Translations under genes and position numbers: made by a program | Origin: Tolypeutes matacus | Taxonomy: Eukaryota > Chordata > Mammalia > Cingulata > Chlamyphoridae | Assembly (NCBI GenBank): GCA_026826555.1 | Contig: JAKSZT010038599.1 | Span: forward strand, 67,634-131,633 | Length of the DNA stretch: 64,000 nucleotides | Reading direction: 5' to 3' | Shown: in pieces, positions 36,190 through 47,439 of the stretch | Numbering within the stretch: position 1 is the first letter of the stretch | How the letters are laid out: every line of letters starts with the position of its first letter | Notes under the pieces: generated by a model | What the model was told of the DNA's origin: nothing | Database searches by the model: none | Seen by the model: only the letters and a program-made list of their open reading frames with translations

Positions 36190-36668
36190 CAAGTTACTAT
36201 ATGGTGTGTCCTGGGAACACAGGACCACACACAAAAGAAATTCTCAACAAATGACCACTTTATTACTTACACAGGACAAAGGCTGCAAAAGGACAGAGAA
36301 AGGGTCTCAATGGGGCTGATCCCACAGCTAGACCAACTGCTTGGTTCAGGATCAGTGGATGGCAACTCCACACGCTCTGCTTCATGAGTAGATAAAGGAC
36401 CCTGTGCTGCCCAAGTACTGGGTTTTTATACACCCCAAAGGGAGGGGCCCTGCCACAGTGCAAAAAGCACCTATCAAGCAACCTTTATGCAGAATCTGTG
36501 TCCCAGCTGCTTATTCCCAGTTTTGTGTTCAAGACATGGTTAGGCTGTTCCATTCTTGGGTAGCTTGTTTATTACCATTGAGACTTAAAGTCTCCCCTGG
36601 GGCTATGAAATGGGAACTTATTGAAATGTCTACAAGCAAACAAAGAAGAGGGGGAAAGCAGTATAAAT
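36190..36668 (-). repeat. Class II (betaretrovirus-like) LTR, solo
   Basis: Reverse-strand LTR of about 470 bp. On its sense strand a TATA box ('gtgtataaaaacc') lies near 36,424-36,436 and a polyadenylation signal ('gtaataaagtgg') near 36,260, about 170 bp downstream, the layout of a promoter plus a short R region. The sense ends fit TG...CA ('tgctttccccctc' to 'ggacacacca'). Class II assignment is an inference from size and layout. No internal genes are attached. It separates two parts of an L1. Confidence 0.6.
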
Positions 36669-37460
36669 GATTGTGTGGTATTGGCATAAAGATAGACATA
36701 GGGATCAATGGAATAGAATCAAGTCTGGAAATAACCCCTTATTTTTATGGTCACATGATGTTCAATAAAAGTGCCAAGACAACTCAATGGGGAAAAACAG
36801 TCTTTAATACAAATGGTGTATGCAAAAGAATTGTTTGACCTTTTGGTTACACCATATACAAAATTTAACTCAAAATGGATCACAGACTTAAAGTAAGGAC
36901 TAAATCTAAAAAAAAAAGTATTAAAAAAAACATAGCAGCAAATCTTCATGATTTGGGGTTAAGGAAAGCCTTCTTAAATACAATACCAAAAGCACAAACA
37001 ACAAAAGAAATTAATTGATATATTAGATTACATCAAAATTTTAAAATTTTGTACTACCAATTATACCATTAGGAAAGTAAAAAGAAAAGACAAGGAATGG
37101 GGAAAAAACATTTGAAAACAATATAGTTGATAAGAGATTACATATAGAATATATAAAAGACATAATTCAATAATAAAGTAACAAATAACTGAAGTTTTTA
37201 AAAATGGCAAAGAATCTGAATAGATTCTGAATAGACTGAATAGACTTCTCTTTAAAGAAGATATACAAATGGCCAACAAGCACATAAAAAAATTTTTAAC
37301 ATCTTTAGTCATTACAGAATTGAAAATTAAAACCACAATGAGGTACTACTTCACACTGAATTAGATGGCTATAATAAAAAGAAGACAGATAATAAAAAGT
37401 GTTGACAAGGAATTAGAGAATGTGGAACCCTCACATTTTGCAGGTTATAGCATATTTTTT
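36669..37460 (+). mobile_element. L1 ORF2 end and 3' region
   Basis: Last part of the L1: 'gtggtattggcataaagata', 'gacatagggatcaatggaat', 'ggatcacagacttaaagtaa', 'gatatacaaatggccaacaa', 'caatgaggtactacttcaca'. About 200 bp of ORF2 expected between 35,754 and 36,669 is missing, so an LTR insertion was accompanied by a deletion or a recombination between elements. The 3' UTR fades out near 37,460. Minus-strand frames here are not genes. Confidence 0.78.
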
Positions 37461-38895
37461 AATAAATAAAAGAGTCTTATAAAAACCTTTTCTGAAATGT
37501 ACCTTTGCATTTCAGTTCAGTATGATGTTTAACAACTGTCATTACAAGAAAAAAATTATGTTTATATATATGCATGTGTGTATCACAATGCTGAAAATTC
37601 TTGTTTCCTCTCATCACTAAAGAAATAAAAATAGTGGATTTCATTCTTATTTTCCATATTTTTCCATTGGTAAGACCATGGTAGAGAATCCACACATAAT
37701 ATTTGGATATCCTTTACCCACTTATTTCTTAAAGTAAAATTTATAAATTACCCTATCACTGTTATAAATATTTGCATTTTAAAATATGCTTTTCTTAGGG
37801 TAATATTAGAATTCCCTTGCCTTTCCAACTGATTTTTAATTTGGTATGCAGATGTTAGATTTAGAAAAACCTCAGTCTGCAATTTTAAAATTGTCACTGA
37901 TAAATATATGAGAATTACTGAGGTATAATATTTTACATCTAAAAGAAAACTTTCCTAAGAATAGGGCAACTTAATCTACTGTCTGACATATCAGACCTAA
38001 TGATGATTTCTTGGGTTCTAATCAGGTTTTCAACAATAAAACTGGAAATTAAAGTGAACCATGACCAATCTTTTCCAATATTGAGATTTTTTTTTCCTTT
38101 TCAGTAAAAAATTCCATAAATTTTATATTTTTTTTATTCAAAATGAAAGAAAATTCTGACTTCAGAACTTCTATTACATAAGCATCATTCTTGCATTTTT
38201 CCTGGACAGCAACCACCATATAGCTATTTATTTCCTAAGAATGACAGGTCAATTCTTAGAAATCTGGTGTAAGGTATATGGATTATTTTTCAGCAAGCAG
38301 CTAAACAATAGATATTATATGGATGCAGATATATTTAAAGTTAATCTGAACATATTTATTCTACATTTATAACATTTTGTATAAATGGAAATTATACATG
38401 TGTGTGTATAGAAAGAGACACATACATGTTTAAGTATTCACCAACAGTATACATATATATGAATTTATGTATGTGTAGACACATACATTCATCAACAATA
38501 AGATATATATATAAATATTCCTGAACCTATTTAAATTTTGAATTACTATGAAAATACAATTATCTATTTTGGTGAATAGTTTTGCATCTTAAATTGAAGT
38601 TTTCAATTGATCTGTAAACTTTTATAGATCCTGACCTGAAATTTGGGGCTGTTGAGTAGAAATGAAGAAGAGATGGCTGCAAACTGATGAATTTAGTGAT
38701 TAACTGAATTTCAATACCTTACCGTAAAATGAAAACAAGTCGAACATATTTTTAAACTCTTAAAATTAAAGTGGTAAAATCTTAAACTTAGTGCTAAACT
38801 GTAAACCTTAAAATACTGAACCAAAAGACTTCATGCACCATATCCTATGGTGAAGAAATTGACTCCATCAGACTGTAGGAGCCACTTAAGATTAC
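37461..38895. other. Unassigned AT-rich DNA
   Basis: No gene or repeat is recognised, other than TA/TG-rich short tracts near 38,395-38,510. Confidence 0.5.
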
Positions 38896-39062
38896 CGAAT
38901 TCGATATGGACAGGTGTGAGTATGCCATTTTCACAGATGGAGGAATTCAGACACAGAAGGATTATGGAACTTGTTTAGGAATCCACAGCTGTTCACATTA
39001 GTGCAGCCATGACTGGAACCCAGTGTGAATGGGATCTGAACCTGGAGTTTGTTCACTTGATT
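38896..39062 (-). repeat. MIR SINE
   Basis: Reverse MIR: 'gccattttcacagatggagg', 'aattcagacacagaagga', 'ggaacccagtgtgaatggga'. Diverged. Confidence 0.6.
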
Positions 39063-41254
39063 GACCTGCCTTTTAGTTAATTGCTTTAGAGCCATATCTT
39101 TAATTTCTTGTTAGTGGAGTGTTTTAAACAGTTTGGCAAATTCATGTAGTTAATAGTCAATTAAGTTAATATAACAAGTATCTATAAAATCATGAAGTGT
39201 ACTTACAGTCATTGCATTCATAGGAACCTGACTTCTAGGCTCCCAGATTAGTTTATCTATGTAGGTAAAAAGAAGGATCTGCAGCCCACTGCCTTGGCAA
39301 ACAGCCAGCCCAGAGTCACTGTCTCCATGCTCCTACATCCCGCCAATTTCCAGGTGATCAGAGACCGTGTTTCAGAACCAGGACAGGAGCATTTTCTTAA
39401 TCCTGACCTGGATTCTTGATCAACTTTGGTTCAAAATACACCACAGACACTTCTTTCTCCTCCTATTCCACCTCAGCTTATTGTAATTATTATAATTATT
39501 ATATTGTAATTTGATTAATGTTTACTTCCTCTGGTAAATGCTCTGGCAGGAACTGTGTCTGCTTTGTCACCCAGCAATTTTTGTCTGTTTTATTTCCTTA
39601 AATCATCCTTTCCATCCTTCCATATAGAATAGTCAATATTCTATCTTTTCTCTCTGGCAGTATTAATGAGACAGTTTGTGTTTTGTTTTGTTTTTTCTTC
39701 TCTTTTTAAATCTTTTTTCCTCCAAGTTATTTTTTATGGTTTGCTTATTTTGTACTCTAACTTCTATGTTAAAACTTGAATTCCTTATCTGGTAATTCAT
39801 ATATGTTGATGATGATGAAATTTGAAGGACTAATTGCTTCTGAAGCTTTGAGTGAGTGGGACTTGCGAAATCTGAGCTTCCGGATGGCATGATTCAGATA
39901 TGTATGGTGTCGGGCTCCTAACATAGAATAAGTGCTTGAACATAGTTGATAAATGTTATAATTTCATTAGGCTGAAGGTTCAATGAGAGAATAAACTATC
40001 TCAACACTTTGTTTCCCTAGTCCCTTAGCACAACCAGAAATATTAGAAAAGACCACAGACTTGGTACTAAATAATGTATTGAGCTAAGGAATGAATGAAT
40101 TAATGTTAAACAATCAACTACTAATGATTCAAATGACACCCTGGTCATGAGTTTTGTGACTTGATGGTATTGATCTTTTATCAGTCCTTAATCCGCAGTT
40201 TGGACTGACCCCAGTCATAGAAGAAGGACCCAAGAGAGGCTTCCCATGACATTGAAAAGGAGGACACTTAGCAGCCAGTGGTTTTATGCATTCCACTCAA
40301 AGCCCACAGTTCTTTTCTCTTGCTCCACCTGCACCTGCATTCGCTGTTAACAACCTATAAGCCAGACTTCTCCTACTGCCTGATATTTCATAATGAAAAA
40401 GGAAGTTAGAATGATAATAACCATCATCCACAAAGCTTGTTTTTTATTGTTATTATTATTCTGTTTTGTTTTGTCTTTAGCCCTCCAAACCAATTGGAGA
40501 GGGATGATCAACTATGTCACATTCAGGGAAATTGCCTTCGGGGAGAATTATGAAGGCCAAATACATGAAGAATGATGAAATTGCAAGATATAAATAATTT
40601 TGCCTGATAAAAAATTCATCAAAATGAGTATAAACATAGTTTAAAGACCCCCTACAAACACTGTAATAAGATATCTATTTCTGACTGTTACATTAGCAAA
40701 TATTTTGGGGAGACAATGGTAGTTATATCTTTAATATTGAACTCAAATGGTCAGAGATGTACATCTAAATTTTTAAATGCTCTATTATATTTTACCTTGC
40801 CCCAAATTTATTATGTCTTTACGTATTTTTAGATGAGCCAACAGAGGTTGAAAATATATATCAATCATGTGGAATATGCCATGTCAATCTACATAACAGT
40901 AGACAGTGGCTATTTGTGGGTGTCCAGGAGTTTTAGAGGGGAGCACCAAACTCTAATAATATGTTATTACATTTCCAGATTTGTTGTTCATTGAATGAAT
41001 TGGGGCAGGTAATACACATTTTCTTATCTCTCTTTCTTTTACATGGTCTTAATAATATTGCCAATCTCTTTTGTAAATTTGCTTCATCCAACATGATAAT
41101 ATCCATGAAAATATGTCAGTAATTATAAAGTTATTAAAGTATGATTTAAGTGGCAGTCTTAAAGATTCTGCCTTATCATTGCTTATTAATTTATAAAAAC
41201 ATTAAGAATTCTGCTTTCTCCACATCTGAGAGGGAACTTTAAAATATTAAGAGG
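39063..41254. other. Unassigned non-coding DNA
   Basis: Nothing is firmly recognised. A possible MIR tail lies at 39,905-39,962 ('gggctcctaacatagaataa', 'gataaatgttat'). Frames at 39,663-39,890 and 40,393-40,575 show no domain. Confidence 0.45.
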
Positions 41255-41371
41255 ATGGCCTCAGGGAGCAGATGTGGCTTAAGCAGTTGAGCACCTGCTT
41301 CCCACACATGAGGACCAGGGTTCAATCCCTGGCCCCAATACCTCAAAAATAAATAAATAAATCATGGCCTC
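41255..41371 (+). repeat. DAS-type SINE inserted at the edge of a MIR
   Basis: Forward short SINE: 'gggagcagatgtggcttaag', 'cagttgagcacctgcttccc', B-box-like 'ggttcaatccc', AAATA-rich tail. The target-site duplication atggcctc occurs at 41,255-41,262 and 41,364-41,371. It differs from the two longer copies at 3.4 and 4.3 kb by lacking their second half, so two DAS subtypes are present in the window. Confidence 0.85.
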
Positions 41372-41588
41372 TGGAACAGATTGTCTGCATCCAAATCCTA
41401 CTAGACATGTAAACTTGAGCAAGTTATTTTATCCTCTATATGCCTCGGTTTCCCTGGAACTGAAATGGAGTAAATAATAGAACTATATCATAGTTTTTAT
41501 AAACTTAACAAATTAAAATAAATGTAAAGAACTTTGTGCCTGGCTCATAATAAGAGCTCAATAAATGTGAGATATTGTCAGTATTCAA
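41366..41588 (+). repeat. MIR SINE
   Basis: Nearly full-length forward MIR: 'ggcctctggaacagattgtc', 'aacttgagcaagttatttta', 'tgcctcggtttccctgga', 'ttgtgcctggctcataataa', 'gagctcaataaatgtga'. The DAS SINE sits at its 5' edge. Confidence 0.88.
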
Positions 41589-41983
41589 GGGAGACCTGTT
41601 TCATGTATGAAATGCAGTCTTTATTCAGCATTTTGGATACATAAAAATTCGTACTTACTAAACTGTGATTTTTGAGATGTACATTTTCATATGCTATTGG
41701 TAACTTCCTTGAAACTTGATTTTGGATTACCAAATGATAGCTAGAAAATAAAAGCCCTATATTTGCAAACTATTTCTGCTTTTTGCACAACATTGTTCCA
41801 GAAAGTTTCTTTCATGAAGTCCTTCAGAATACAAGATTTCAGTTATTTAAACTGAAAGGGAATGGAAAAAATTAAATGTGAACAAGGGAAATAAAATGTA
41901 TAATTTTATTGGAAACACATATTTTACTTCAGGGAGGAAAGAAAAATTGTGTTTTCTACACTTTTCTTTCTTTCTTTCTCTCT

Positions 41984-42031
<48 letters not shown>

Positions 42032-42280
42032 CTCTCTCTTTCATTTCTTTTCTATCTTCTTTCTTATTTTGTTTAGGAAAGATTAACTTGGAACTGGTAA
42101 GGTTTATTTGTAAGTTGACAATATTGTTAAATTTTTTTTTACTTAAAATAACAATATGTGGGCCAGCATTTAGAAACAAAACTTTTTTTTTAAGGCAACG
42201 TTTCTTCTATTTTCAGGATTTCTACTTGGGGCTGGTCTGAGTTAGATTAAGAATCCATAATGTACTTTAATTACTTTTAT
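41589..42280. repeat. Unassigned DNA with a CT/CTTT-rich tract
   Basis: A pyrimidine tract at about 41,961-42,045 mixes CTTT and CT units. The 110- and 120-codon frames on both strands run through it and are low-complexity products. The rest is unassigned. Confidence 0.7.
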
Positions 42281-42700
42281 AGTTGTAACTGTGCCCCACA
42301 AAAAGACATTCCATTTCTAGCCCTCAGTCCTGTGAATATGACCTTATTTGAAAATAGGGTCTTTGAAGCTGCTATTAAGATGAGACCAAATTGGATTAGG
42401 GTGAGCTTTAAACCAATCCTACTGGTGTCCTTTTAATAAAGGGAGAATTGGACCCAGCTAGACAAGGGAGAATGCATGATGACAAGTAAGGCAGTAATTA
42501 AATCCCAAGGATAGTCAGCAATCTATCCGAAGCTAGGAGAGCCAAAGAAGAATTCTCCCTACTGGTTTCAGAGGGATTATGGCTCTGGCTACACCTTGAT
42601 TTTGGAACTCTATCTTCCAAAGCTATGAAAAAATACATTTCTGTTGCTTTAAGCCACACAGTCTGTGGTAGTTTGTTACAAAAGCCTCAGGAAACTAAAA
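42281..42700 (+). repeat. MLT1-like MaLR LTR
   Basis: Forward LTR: 'tatgaccttatttgaaaata', 'gggtctttgaagctgc', 'ggattagggtgagcttta', 'ctggtgtccttttaataaag', 'gctttaagccacacagtctg', 'tggtagtttgttaca', ending 'aggaaactaaaa'. This is the MLT1 LTR pattern shared by placental mammals. No internal part is attached. Confidence 0.85.
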
Positions 42701-43034
42701 GCTTACTGTTAAATTTTTCAATATTTTCTTGACAATGTAAACATAATCTTCACCTCTTCTGATACAATTGGCTTTGGAATTATGGTTCTGTTCTAGTGGA
42801 AATATGTTAATATGTAGTTAATAAATCATCTGAATTTTAGGAAAAATGTTTGATTATCCCACACTAACTATGTGAGAAAATCCCTGTTCTAACAATAAAA
42901 TAGTTTTAAGAAAGTTATTTTTCAAAATGGAATGTTTCTATTGTATGACTGGCATTGACTAAGGCTTTAAGAATTCAGACTTATAATACATAGTATGAGA
43001 TTACAGTGTGAGGGAGGTGGTGTTGTGGGGAGAC
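42701..43034. other. Unassigned DNA
   Basis: Nothing recognised between the MLT1 LTR and the L1 3' end. Confidence 0.5.
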
Positions 43035-43350
43035 AAAACAGTAAAATAAGCCAGACACAAAAAGACAAATATTATATCATCTCACTTATATGAAATACCT
43101 AAAACAAGCAGATTTCCTAGAGAATGATAGCAAATTATACATTGCCAGAGGCCAGGTAGTGGAGGGTTGGAGATGAGAGAGGAGGGAGTTATTGCTTAAT
43201 TGGTACAGTGTTTCTGGTTTGAGGTGACAAAAAGTTGGGAGTAATGGATATTGGTGATGGTAGCACAATATTGTGACTATAATTAATACTACCAAACTGT
43301 ACTCTCAAAAGTGGCAAAAATGGGAAAATCGGAGTTATATATATTTTATG
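43035..43350 (+). mobile_element. L1 3' UTR fragment
   Basis: Forward 3' end of an L1M-type element: 'ctcacttatatgaaatacct', 'gccagaggccaggtagtgg', 'gggagttattgcttaattgg', 'gatattggtgatggtagcac', 'ttgtgactataattaatact'. The minus frames in it are not genes. Confidence 0.8.
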
Positions 43351-43944
43351 GGAATAAAAAGTTTTTATAAAACTAGTACTGGTAGTAATCAAAAGTATCT
43401 TAGCTGCTTGCTTAATGAAATATTTGATCCTGGAATATTAGACTATGACCCAATTAAAGTAGCTTACTTATCAAAACAAAAGACATAGATAACCAGATGC
43501 TCGGTGAAAAGCATTTTAAAATTAACTTGATTTTACATAGTATGAGTAACTCCCCTTGGATATGTAAGTCTTTGTGGAATCGCTGCACCCTGTCCAAAGT
43601 GAAAGACATGACAGGCCCTTTTTAGCTTGGCAAAAGCAGTTTCTCTTAAGACCTGGCAGTATTCAGAAGTGTTGTCTGAGGAAATGGTAGTGATAGCCAG
43701 TGACAACTGCACTGGCATCCAGGAGAGGTAATGCCAAGCAGCAGTGAATAGGGCTGCCAGGCCGAGATCCTCATGCTAACAGACGTTTACACTAAAAGAG
43801 TCTTCCTGTTCTTGATCCTGTGCAACTGCTTTGATTCTTGCAAGTTTAACAAGTCCACATCTCCAGGCAATTCTTTATCTTTATCATTAATTTTCTTCTT
43901 CTTCTACTGAAGATAACAGTAGTTCCTAAATGACATAATATTAG
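43351..43944. other. Unassigned DNA, less AT-rich block at 43.54-43.85 kb
   Basis: Nothing recognised. The block at 43,540-43,850 is of mixed composition and has an open minus frame (43,533-43,718) without recognisable homology. A decayed processed pseudogene is possible but not supported. Confidence 0.35.
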
Positions 43945-44175
43945 TGAGATATGAGAGCACCATGGAAAGAGACCAAGTTTGGAAGTTAGCCAGACAGGAT
44001 TTCTTGTTTTTACCATGTACTACTCATAAATGACTTCACATTACTTTACCTCTCTGTGCCTTAACACTTCACTGTAAAATGGGATTTATATTAAGAAGTC
44101 TGCAGGGTTGTTTTAAGGATTGAGAATAATACTACCAACTAACTCAGTCTATGGAAAAAAAGGCTCAATAATCAT
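43945..44175 (+). repeat. MIR SINE
   Basis: Forward MIR: 'ccatggaaagagaccaagtt', 'cacattactttacctctctg', 'cactgtaaaatgggattta', 'cagggttgttttaaggattg'. Good landmark order. Confidence 0.82.
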
Positions 44176-44767
44176 AACAAAATAATGATATCCAAGCTTC
44201 CAGTGATCATTTATTTACCATTGCATGTGACCCTTCAATCACTAGAACACCCTCTGGGGGAATTCACCCTGAACTGCATTCTGAAAATTTATTTGACAAA
44301 TACATTTTGTTGCAGAATCTAAAGCCTTGCCTAAGAAAAGTTAAATTATGTGTATTGCATGTCTTTTTCACTCCTTAAGGCACCTATAACTCTCCAAGTA
44401 TGAATCAGAATTTTGGGCTGGTTGAAAATCATCTTGCTGTTCAAAAGCAAGGCCTTTTACTCCATTCCTGGTTTACATGAAGAGGAATTTTTCCAACAGC
44501 CTTTCTCTACTCATTTAATACCTCTCTTCTTGCTGACTGCAGGGAATACACATTTTCCCCAAAATACAAACAAAACAACCAATAGTCAGCATTGCCTAGA
44601 TTGAGTGAGCAAATCTCCATAGACCTGGGATTTATATTGTAGTCCCATCTATCTTTTACACTAAGTTGTGTCCTTCTACCTCATTTTATCATTGATAAAG
44701 ATGACATTAAGGAATCCATATGACCTTTGTTTTAGTTCTCAAATTGTTCAGAACTTGGTGAGGATGT
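44176..44767. other. Unassigned non-coding DNA
   Basis: Nothing recognised. The frame at 44,413-44,604 lacks a domain. Confidence 0.5.
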
Positions 44768-45012
44768 GGATGATTAAGTTTTTGTGTGTCAACTTGGCTA
44801 GGTTATTTTTCTCAGTTATTTGGTCAAGCAAGCACTAGCCTGATTGTTAATGTGAAGACATTTAATAGATTTAAATTATCAGTCAGTTGATTGCATCTAT
44901 GGCTGATTACATCTACAATCAACAAATAATATTGTCTTCAACAATGAGAGAAGTCTAACCCAAGCAGTAGAAGGCCTTACAAGGAGAACTGATTGTGAAT
45001 GAGTTGCTGCAA
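44768..45012 (+). repeat. MLT2-like LTR, 5' part
   Basis: Opens 'gattaagtttttgtgtgtca', 'acttggctaggttatt', 'ttggtcaagcaagcactagc', 'ggctgattacatctacaatc', parallel to the LTR at 25.16 kb. Its 3' half is absent; it is cut at about 45,012 by the next LTR. Confidence 0.7.
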
Positions 45013-45545
45013 TGGTGAGTCATAGGAAACAGGTTCAGAGCACAACAGGAACTTTTAGGAAATGATTCCTTTATTATTTACAGAGAATAAAGAGTCCAGA
45101 AATGGCAAATAATCTCCTTGTCATGGATATGACACAAAGAGTCCAAAACAGCAAAGGAAGAAATCCCAATACGGCTGGTCTCCCAGAGTGACCATAAACT
45201 GCTCCAAGTTGGGATGGAGAGATGGCAGTTCTGCACATCCCACATTGCACCGTGGAAGAGAGACCAATCTATCATATCTGAGTGTAGTTTTATCTATCTT
45301 ATGAGGAAGGGGTCCTGCCACTGAGAATTCTTGTTCTGGTAATCGTTTCCTGTTTCTGCATTTAAGGTCTGGCCAGGCCTTTTCATTAGAATTAACATCT
45401 TCCCCAGTTTGTGGAACACCCCACAATTGAAAAGGAGGTGGGAGTAGCAGAAGGTGGGAAGGCTGGAAGATGGCCACTTCACATGTGTTTGTGATTTCTT
45501 CAGAGAAAAGGGTGGGGGAGATGAAGTCTGGACAATGGCCATTAT
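45013..45545 (-). repeat. Class II-like LTR, second copy
   Basis: Reverse-strand LTR of about 530 bp. The sense strand has a TATA-like 'agatagataaaac' near 45,287-45,300 and an 'aataataaagga' signal near 45,067-45,076. The upstream motif 'ggcaggaccccttcc' matches 'ggcagggcccctccc' at the same relative place in the LTR at 36.2 kb, so the two are related though not close. The overlapping minus frames at 45,121-45,542 lie wholly inside the LTR and have no gag or pol features. Confidence 0.58.
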
Positions 45546-46010
45546 TTTAGTTTCCTTGGATGCTCAAGCAAACACCATGAAATGGGATGTCTTAAACAAA
45601 TGGAATTTAACGGCGCTCATGGTTTTGAGATCAAGAAAAAGTCCAATTCAAGGCATCATCATCAGGGTGATGCTTTCTTCCCAAAGACTATGTCTTACTG
45701 GGGCCGGTTGCTGGTGATCCTTGGTCCTCGGTTTCCCTGTCACATTGTAATGCACATTGCAGCCTCTCCTGGTCTCTCTCTACTATTCTGGGTTCCATTG
45801 ACATTCAGATTCTTGCTTCCTGTGACTTTACTCTTCTTCCTCAGTTTCATTCTGATTATAAAGGACTCCAGTAATAGGATTAAGACCATGCTGGGTAAAA
45901 CCTTAACTGAAGTAACCTCATCAGAAGATTCTACTTACAATGGGTTCACACCCACAGGAATGAGTCAACTTCATGAATATGTTTTTCTAGGGTACATAGA
46001 GCTCCAAACC
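45546..46010 (-). repeat. MaLR/ERVL-like LTR, copy 3
   Basis: Best-kept member of the family: 'tttagtttccttggatgctc', 'aaacaccatgaaatgggatg', 'ggactccagtaataggatta', 'cttaactgaagtaacctcat', 'tgggttcacacccacaggaa'. Here an internal region follows on the same (minus) strand, so this is a 3' LTR of a partly preserved element. The longest open frame of the window (171 codons, 45,582-46,097) runs antisense through it and is not a gene. Confidence 0.75.
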
Positions 46011-47264
46011 AGCTCACTCCACCCTCTGGACCCAAAACACATGCTTTTCCTACATGCAACTTGCATTCATTGCATCACAACACTCCAAAAGCCTTAAGTC
46101 ATTTCAGAAACAATACTAAGTACAAAATCGTTTATGGGTATGGTCTTTCCAAGGTCATAATCCCTCTATGTCTGTGGACCTGTGAAATTTAGAAAATAAG
46201 TTATCTGCTTTCATCATACAATGGAAGGAAACACATAGGATACATATTCCCATACCAATAGGAAGAATTTGGAAGGAAAATGGGGATTACAGTTTCCAAA
46301 CAAATCTGAAAACCAGCATGGTAAACGCCATTAGATTTCAATGTCTGAGAGTCACCTGTGGATCACCGTTTTTTCCTCTAGGCCTGAAGAAGCAGAAGCC
46401 CCTTTGTTTAAGCCCCTTCCAAGCACTTGCATAATAGCCATTTTCTCCCTGACATTGGGGTGAAGGTCCCATCCTCTCCAAGAATCAGCATGGCAGCCAG
46501 TCTCTCCACAAACCCCAGGACATAGGCCCCACCCTCTCCTAGCATTAGGGTGGTAGCCATGCTCTCCTCAAATCCTGGGGCACAGGCTCTACACTCTCCA
46601 AGCATTGGGGTGGTTGCCAGGCTATAAGCAAACCCAGGACATGGGCTCCAATCTCTCTGAGCATTGAGGTGGCAGACAGGCTTTTTGCAAAAGCTGAAGC
46701 ACAGGTCCTATGATGTATGAGCATTGGGATAGTATCAATCTCCCTGAACAACAGGCTGTAAGGTCTGCTACCTCTAAGCACACATGGGTAGGCCCATTCT
46801 CTTGGCCCAAGGACATCTCTTTGGTCTAGATCTCAGCTTCCATGGTTCTACCCTTGATGTTATTCTTTCTTCAATTCATCCCTTTTCTTTCCCTTTTATT
46901 CCAGGCTGGCAGTGGTTCCACTCACACAAATTTCACAAAAATCTTGTAGGCTTTGCATGTAATTCACAAGGGTCCATATCATCAGATAAAGGACTTGCCA
47001 TAGATCCATCTGGGATAACCACATTTCCAAATTTTACACTCCTTAAAAGGCTGGCTGGATTCATGTTCAGTTAAATGCTCACATGGAGCCCTATTCTCTG
47101 GCATTCGTTTTCCAGAAGTTCAGAGAGGTCCTTGTTAGAGCTGCTCCAGCCCCTAGTTTCAGAGCACACTATCTGGATAGGCTCAGAATTTTCCAAACAA
47201 TCAATTTCTGGTTTCTTTGTGCCCAGGAATTCAGTTGTCAGCTTAACCCTTTTCTTCAGGGTCA
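46011..47264 (-). mobile_element. MaLR-like internal region, minus strand
   Basis: Internal (gag-like, non-functional) part belonging to the LTR at 45.55 kb. Homology to the plus-strand region at 48.19-49.08 kb is direct: the minus frame at 47,071-47,265 has FLGTKKPEIDCLENSE, the plus frame at 48,594-48,950 has LLGTKKPEIDGLENSE. The shared 'ctgttgttcaggga' segment lies at 46,740-46,755. Between it and the LTR are a 60-bp tandem repeat and about 400 bp of 3' internal sequence. No retroviral enzyme motif is visible. Confidence 0.65.
46413..46760 (-). repeat. 60-bp tandem repeat within the MaLR-like internal region
   Basis: Units start at about 46,469, 46,529, 46,589, 46,648 and 46,707, with a partial unit before them; spacing is 60, 60, 59 and 59 bp. 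Each has a core like 'ctctccaagcattggggtgg'. On the minus strand the unit corresponds to 20 codons and is open over three units in one frame (repeating LGE..A....GF.E...A, 46,408-46,605). Units differ at many positions, so the array is old. The plus-strand copy of this element stops where the array would start. Confidence 0.8.
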
Positions 47265-47435
47265 CTGGCAGCTAATCTTCCAAGAGAAAGCATTGACTGA
47301 TGATACCTTGATCTGGGCATTTTCATGGCCTCAGAATTTTAAGCAGTAAGCTAATAAGTCACCATTTTAAATACCAACTCATTTCTGATAATATTGCATT
47401 TCAGTTGTCTAGCAAACCAAAACATATGGCAATAC
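47265..47435 (+). repeat. ERVL-type LTR tail
   Basis: Resembles the 3' portion of the LTRs at 7.16 and 24.4 kb: 'ggcagctaatcttccaagag', 'ttgatctgggcattttcatg', 'taataagtcaccatttta', 'ttgtctagcaaaccaaaaca'. It is in plus orientation directly beside a minus-strand internal region, so the junction at about 47,264 is a break rather than an intact element boundary. Confidence 0.5.
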
Positions 47436-47439
47436 ACAG

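Noticed and set aside
35950..36387. 145-codon plus-strand frame
   Set aside because: Its left half lies in one LTR and its right half in an unrelated LTR, so it is a chance fusion of repeats.
41847..42240. Open frames of 110 and 120 codons on both strands
   Set aside because: Both run through the CT/CTTT tract; Lys/Glu/Arg and Leu/Ser/Phe runs are simple-repeat products.
45582..46097. Longest open frame of the window (171 codons, plus strand)
   Set aside because: It runs antisense through a MaLR-like LTR present four times in the window; the other copies do not keep the frame and there is no recognisable domain.
46413..46760. CRISPR-like spaced repeat
   Set aside because: Units are contiguous diverged 60-bp tandems without spacers, in a mammalian retroelement.
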